Source of the DNA: Gemmatimonadaceae bacterium | Lineage (GTDB): Bacteria > Latescibacterota > UBA2968 > UBA8231 | NCBI GenBank assembly: GCA_002726335.1 | Contig: PBSR01000264.1 | Location: forward strand, 1-53,811 | Direction of reading: 5' to 3' | DNA length: 53,811 nucleotides | Shown: positions 51,484-53,811 of the stretch, piece by piece | How the letters are laid out: every line of letters starts with the position of its first letter | How positions within the stretch are numbered: position 1 is the stretch's first letter | Notes under the pieces: model-generated | Databases searched by the model: none | Seen by the model: the letters and a program-made list of their open reading frames with translations, nothing else | What the model was told of the DNA's origin: nothing | Position numbers and translations under genes: made by a program

Positions 51484-51527
51484 AGGGAACCATGATCGCC
51501 GGCACACGCCGGTGCTGGAAAGACACG

Positions 51528-52469
51528 ATGCCGACGACAACCGCTGAAGGTTCCGACCTTCGCGGCACCATCTTCAACATACAGCGCAGTTCTACCACGG
51601 ACGGCCCCGGGGTGCGCACCACGGTGTTTCTCAAGGGGTGCTCGAACCACTGCACGTGGTGCCACAACCCCGAGTCCATCGGCGGGGCACCACAGCTGCA
51701 GGTCCACCTGGACCACTGTATCGCCTGCGGCCGCTGTGTCGCTGTCTGCCCCAGCGGGGCGCAGGGCCTCGACACGGAGGGGCGCAGCTTTGACCGCGAC
51801 GCCTGCAAGGCATGCGGCAGCTGTGCTGACGAGTGCTTCTCCGGCGCCCTGGAGTTGTGCGGCCAGACGATGTCTGCTGCCGAGGTCCTGGCCGAGGTCG
51901 TAAAGGACGAACCGTACTACAGAAACTCCGGTGGCGGCGTCACCTTCTCCGGCGGCGAGCCGGTGCTGCAGACCGACTTCCTGCGCCGGCTGCTCTCGGC
52001 CTGCCGCGAGCAGGGCCTGCACACCGCCGTGGACACGGCCGGCAACTACCCGTGGCCAATGCTGGCTTCACTGCTGCCCTACGTCGACCTGGTGCTCTAT
52101 GACCTCAAGGTTCTGAACCAGGACAGTTCCCGCCAGTTCGTCGGCAATGATGGCGAGCGTATCCGCGCCAACCTCGAGCGTCTCGGCGCCACGGGACACC
52201 CCGTCATCGTGCGTACTCCGGTGGTCGGTGGCGTCAACGACGACGACGGGCAGATCGCCGACATGGCGCGCCTCATCGGTGGTGTCCCGGGCCTGCTGTA
52301 CTACGAATTGCTGCCCTACCACGCCCTCGGCGACGCCAAACTCCAGAGCTTCGGTCTGTCCGGCAACGGGACATTCCAGACACCGGACGCTGACAGGCTG
52401 CAAGAGCTGGCCGACGTGGCCCGCCACTACGTACACGACGTCCGCCCAAAAACGAAGGCAACGACATGA
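51528..52469 (+). CDS. Glycyl-radical enzyme activating protein 2 (radical SAM)
   Basis: A 313-residue GRE activase. TTDGPGVRTTVFLKGCSNHC with TWCHNPESIGG is the CX3CX2C radical SAM motif. Two CxxCxxCxxxC clusters follow (CIACGRCVAVCPSGAQ and CKACGSCADECFSGAL). NSGGGVTFSGGEPVLQTDFL and LVLYDLKVLNQDSSRQFVGN are family signatures. ATG 51528 with GGAAAG upstream is preferred, ATG 51492 being the alternative, and the frame to 51252 is spurious. The TGA overlaps the GRE3 start (ATGA, 4 bp), so it is the dedicated activase of GRE3. Confidence 0.95.
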   Translation: MPTTTAEGSDLRGTIFNIQRSSTTDGPGVRTTVFLKGCSNHCTWCHNPESIGGAPQLQVHLDHCIACGRCVAVCPSGAQGLDTEGRSFDRDACKACGSCADECFSGALELCGQTMSAAEVLAEVVKDEPYYRNSGGGVTFSGGEPVLQTDFLRRLLSACREQGLHTAVDTAGNYPWPMLASLLPYVDLVLYDLKVLNQDSSRQFVGNDGERIRANLERLGATGHPVIVRTPVVGGVNDDDGQIADMARLIGGVPGLLYYELLPYHALGDAKLQSFGLSGNGTFQTPDADRLQELADVARHYVHDVRPKTKATT

Positions 52470-53811
52470 CCGACACCAGCGTTCGCCCAACCTTCCAGGC
52501 CCGGATCGATGCCCTGCGACTGACGAAAAAAACGCATACGCGTCAGAAACTCACCGACGAAGGCACCCACGATGTCGACGACCACGGCCGCATCCCCTGG
52601 CCGGACTCGATTCCGTTCACAGTGCGCCCAAACCATCCGAATGGACGGGCCCACGGGATCCGAGCCATCGGCGAGAACTTCCGCGAGTGGCTGCGTGTGC
52701 ACCCGGTCTACATCCATCCCATGAGCGCCCTGGCCGGAGCCTGGATGCAGATCGGTATTCCGGACGTGGGCGGTTGGCCGGAGGAAGAGCGGGCCCACCA
52801 CCTGCAGCCGGTGTTCGACAAGTACAACGTGCTCTTTTCCGGAATCGGGGCAATGAACCACCTGGGACCCGATATGCGCATCGGTCTCGAGCTCGGCTGG
52901 GGCGGCCTTCGGCGCAAGCTGCAAAACTGCCGCGACCTCAACCGCCCCACGGATCCGGCCTTCTACGATGGTGAGGAGGCCTTCGTCGAAGGCCTGCAGG
53001 ACTGGATTCATCGGCATGTGGTGCTGGCCCGCGACATGGCAGCTGCCGAGGAGGATCCAGAGATCCGCGACAACCTGCTCGAGATCGCCGCCATGAATGA
53101 GGTTCTGGTGGATGATGCCCCCAGCACCTTCCGCGAGGCCTGTCAATTTCTGGCCTGGTTCCAGTCGGTGGACCGCATGTGGTCAGCCGGCGGCGCCCTG
53201 GGGCAGATCGACGAGCTGTTGCTTCCGTACTACGAAACCGACATCGCCGCTGGTCGGTTGACAGACGAGGAGGCCATCTGGTGTCTGGCCAGCCTGTTCT
53301 TCAATGACACCCACTACTCGCAGATCGGCGGGCCAGCGGCGGACGGCCACGATGTCACCAGCCGTGTGTCATTTCTCGTGCTGGAGGCCATGCACCGCCT
53401 GCGGATCCCCATTAACATGGCCGTGCGCGTGCACGACGATCTCGACCCAAACCTGCTTCGGCAGGCGGTGGTCAACCTGTTCGCCGACGGCACGGGCTGC
53501 AGTTATGCTTGTTCTCACGGCCTGGACGAGGGGTTTGTCCGCAACGGGTACCCGTTGCCCCTGGCACGCCTGCGGGCCAAGGTGGGATGCAACTGGACGG
53601 CCCTGCCAGGGGTCGAGTATTGCCTGCAGGACGTCACCCGTCAGTGCCTTGTGGCGCCCTTCCTATGCGCCTTTCATGATGTCATGACGCGGCAGCGTGT
53701 CGATGGTGAAGCACCGGACATGGACGCGCTGTGGGACCGCTTCCGCAGCCACCTCGAGATCAGCGTCGACGCTGTGAAACGGGGCAAGGACTGGCACATG
53801 GAACGGCACTC
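52466..53811 (+). CDS. Glycyl radical enzyme 3 (GCNW active site; 3' end outside window)
   Basis: A frame of at least 448 residues runs off the right edge without a stop. ATG 52466 overlaps the activase stop by 4 bp. It reads as the N-terminal and middle parts of a PFL-family GRE: FREWLRVHPVYIHPMSALAG, then NHLGPDMRIGLELGWGGLRR, APSTFREACQFLAWFQSVDR and QIDELLLPYYETDIAAGRLT. The presumed thiyl residue is Cys375 in RAKVGCNWTALPGVEY, again GCNW as in GRE2. The glycyl motif lies beyond the window. Its activase-coupled position makes the family assignment firm, with the substrate unknown. Confidence 0.9.
   Translation, partial: MTDTSVRPTFQARIDALRLTKKTHTRQKLTDEGTHDVDDHGRIPWPDSIPFTVRPNHPNGRAHGIRAIGENFREWLRVHPVYIHPMSALAGAWMQIGIPDVGGWPEEERAHHLQPVFDKYNVLFSGIGAMNHLGPDMRIGLELGWGGLRRKLQNCRDLNRPTDPAFYDGEEAFVEGLQDWIHRHVVLARDMAAAEEDPEIRDNLLEIAAMNEVLVDDAPSTFREACQFLAWFQSVDRMWSAGGALGQIDELLLPYYETDIAAGRLTDEEAIWCLASLFFNDTHYSQIGGPAADGHDVTSRVSFLVLEAMHRLRIPINMAVRVHDDLDPNLLRQAVVNLFADGTGCSYACSHGLDEGFVRNGYPLPLARLRAKVGCNWTALPGVEYCLQDVTRQCLVAPFLCAFHDVMTRQRVDGEAPDMDALWDRFRSHLEISVDAVKRGKDWHMERH

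Noticed and set aside
1..53811. CRISPR arrays, insertion sequences, integrases or attachment sites
   Set aside because: No direct-repeat arrays, transposase-like proteins or terminal inverted repeats were recognised anywhere.

Overview
This window looks like one contig of a high-GC, Gram-negative, mostly uncultured bacterium. The gene content is a repertoire I associate with Latescibacterota-like or related FCB/Planctomycete-like genomes: many COG0407 UroD-family proteins, sulfatases, a Tm-1/TIM-barrel pair, M81 peptidase, enolase-superfamily enzymes, and sigma factors with fused sensor-like domains. That placement is inference from gene content only. No rRNA, canonical tRNA, transposase, phage gene or CRISPR array was seen.

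Region 1 (1-13.2 kb) is catabolic. A partial PcfJ-like gene is followed by a tight GNAT / glycoside-hydrolase-like / sulfatase operon. Then comes a five-gene plus-strand operon: Tm-1-like ATP-binding protein, cupin, TIM-barrel partner, M81 peptidase and class III aminotransferase. A Dabb protein and an ABC exporter lie on the minus strand.

Region 2 (13.6-16.8 kb) holds two convergent ECF-type sigma factors, each with a fused C-terminal module. One carries a FliM/CheC-like domain and the other a long HEAT-type repeat array. The leader of the second contains a striking tRNA-like fold: complete D and T arms, an 11-bp acceptor-like stem, and a C(UUCG)G tetraloop in place of the anticodon loop, ending 6 nt before the start codon.

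Region 3 (16.9-33.5 kb) is a mosaic. It contains methyltransferases (one fused to ankyrin repeats), a deiodinase-like selenoprotein with an in-frame UGA and a SECIS-like hairpin, a membrane-protein/XRE pair, an M24 peptidase / ABC permease / 27-aa membrane peptide operon, two VapC toxin-antitoxin modules, a Crp/Fnr regulator beside DUF4336, and an enolase-superfamily / sialidase / MFS operon. A homopolymer-frameshifted acetyltransferase and a 5'-truncated DinB relic also occur here.

Region 4 (33.6-53.8 kb) is the most notable metabolic block. Five UroD-family proteins are interleaved with three glycyl radical enzymes (GREs), two GRE activases, a radical SAM protein, an IlvD/Edd dehydratase, a CBS protein, a membrane protein with a Cys-rich tail, a histidine kinase and a sulfatase. 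GRE1 has the eliminase-type Cys-x-Glu active site. GRE2 and GRE3 have Gly-Cys-Asn-Trp instead. All five UroD-like proteins lack the His-x-Cys zinc motif of corrinoid methyltransferases. I infer an uncharacterised anaerobic catabolic system that pairs glycyl-radical chemistry with UroD-fold enzymes, probably acting on a sulfated or sugar-acid-derived substrate.
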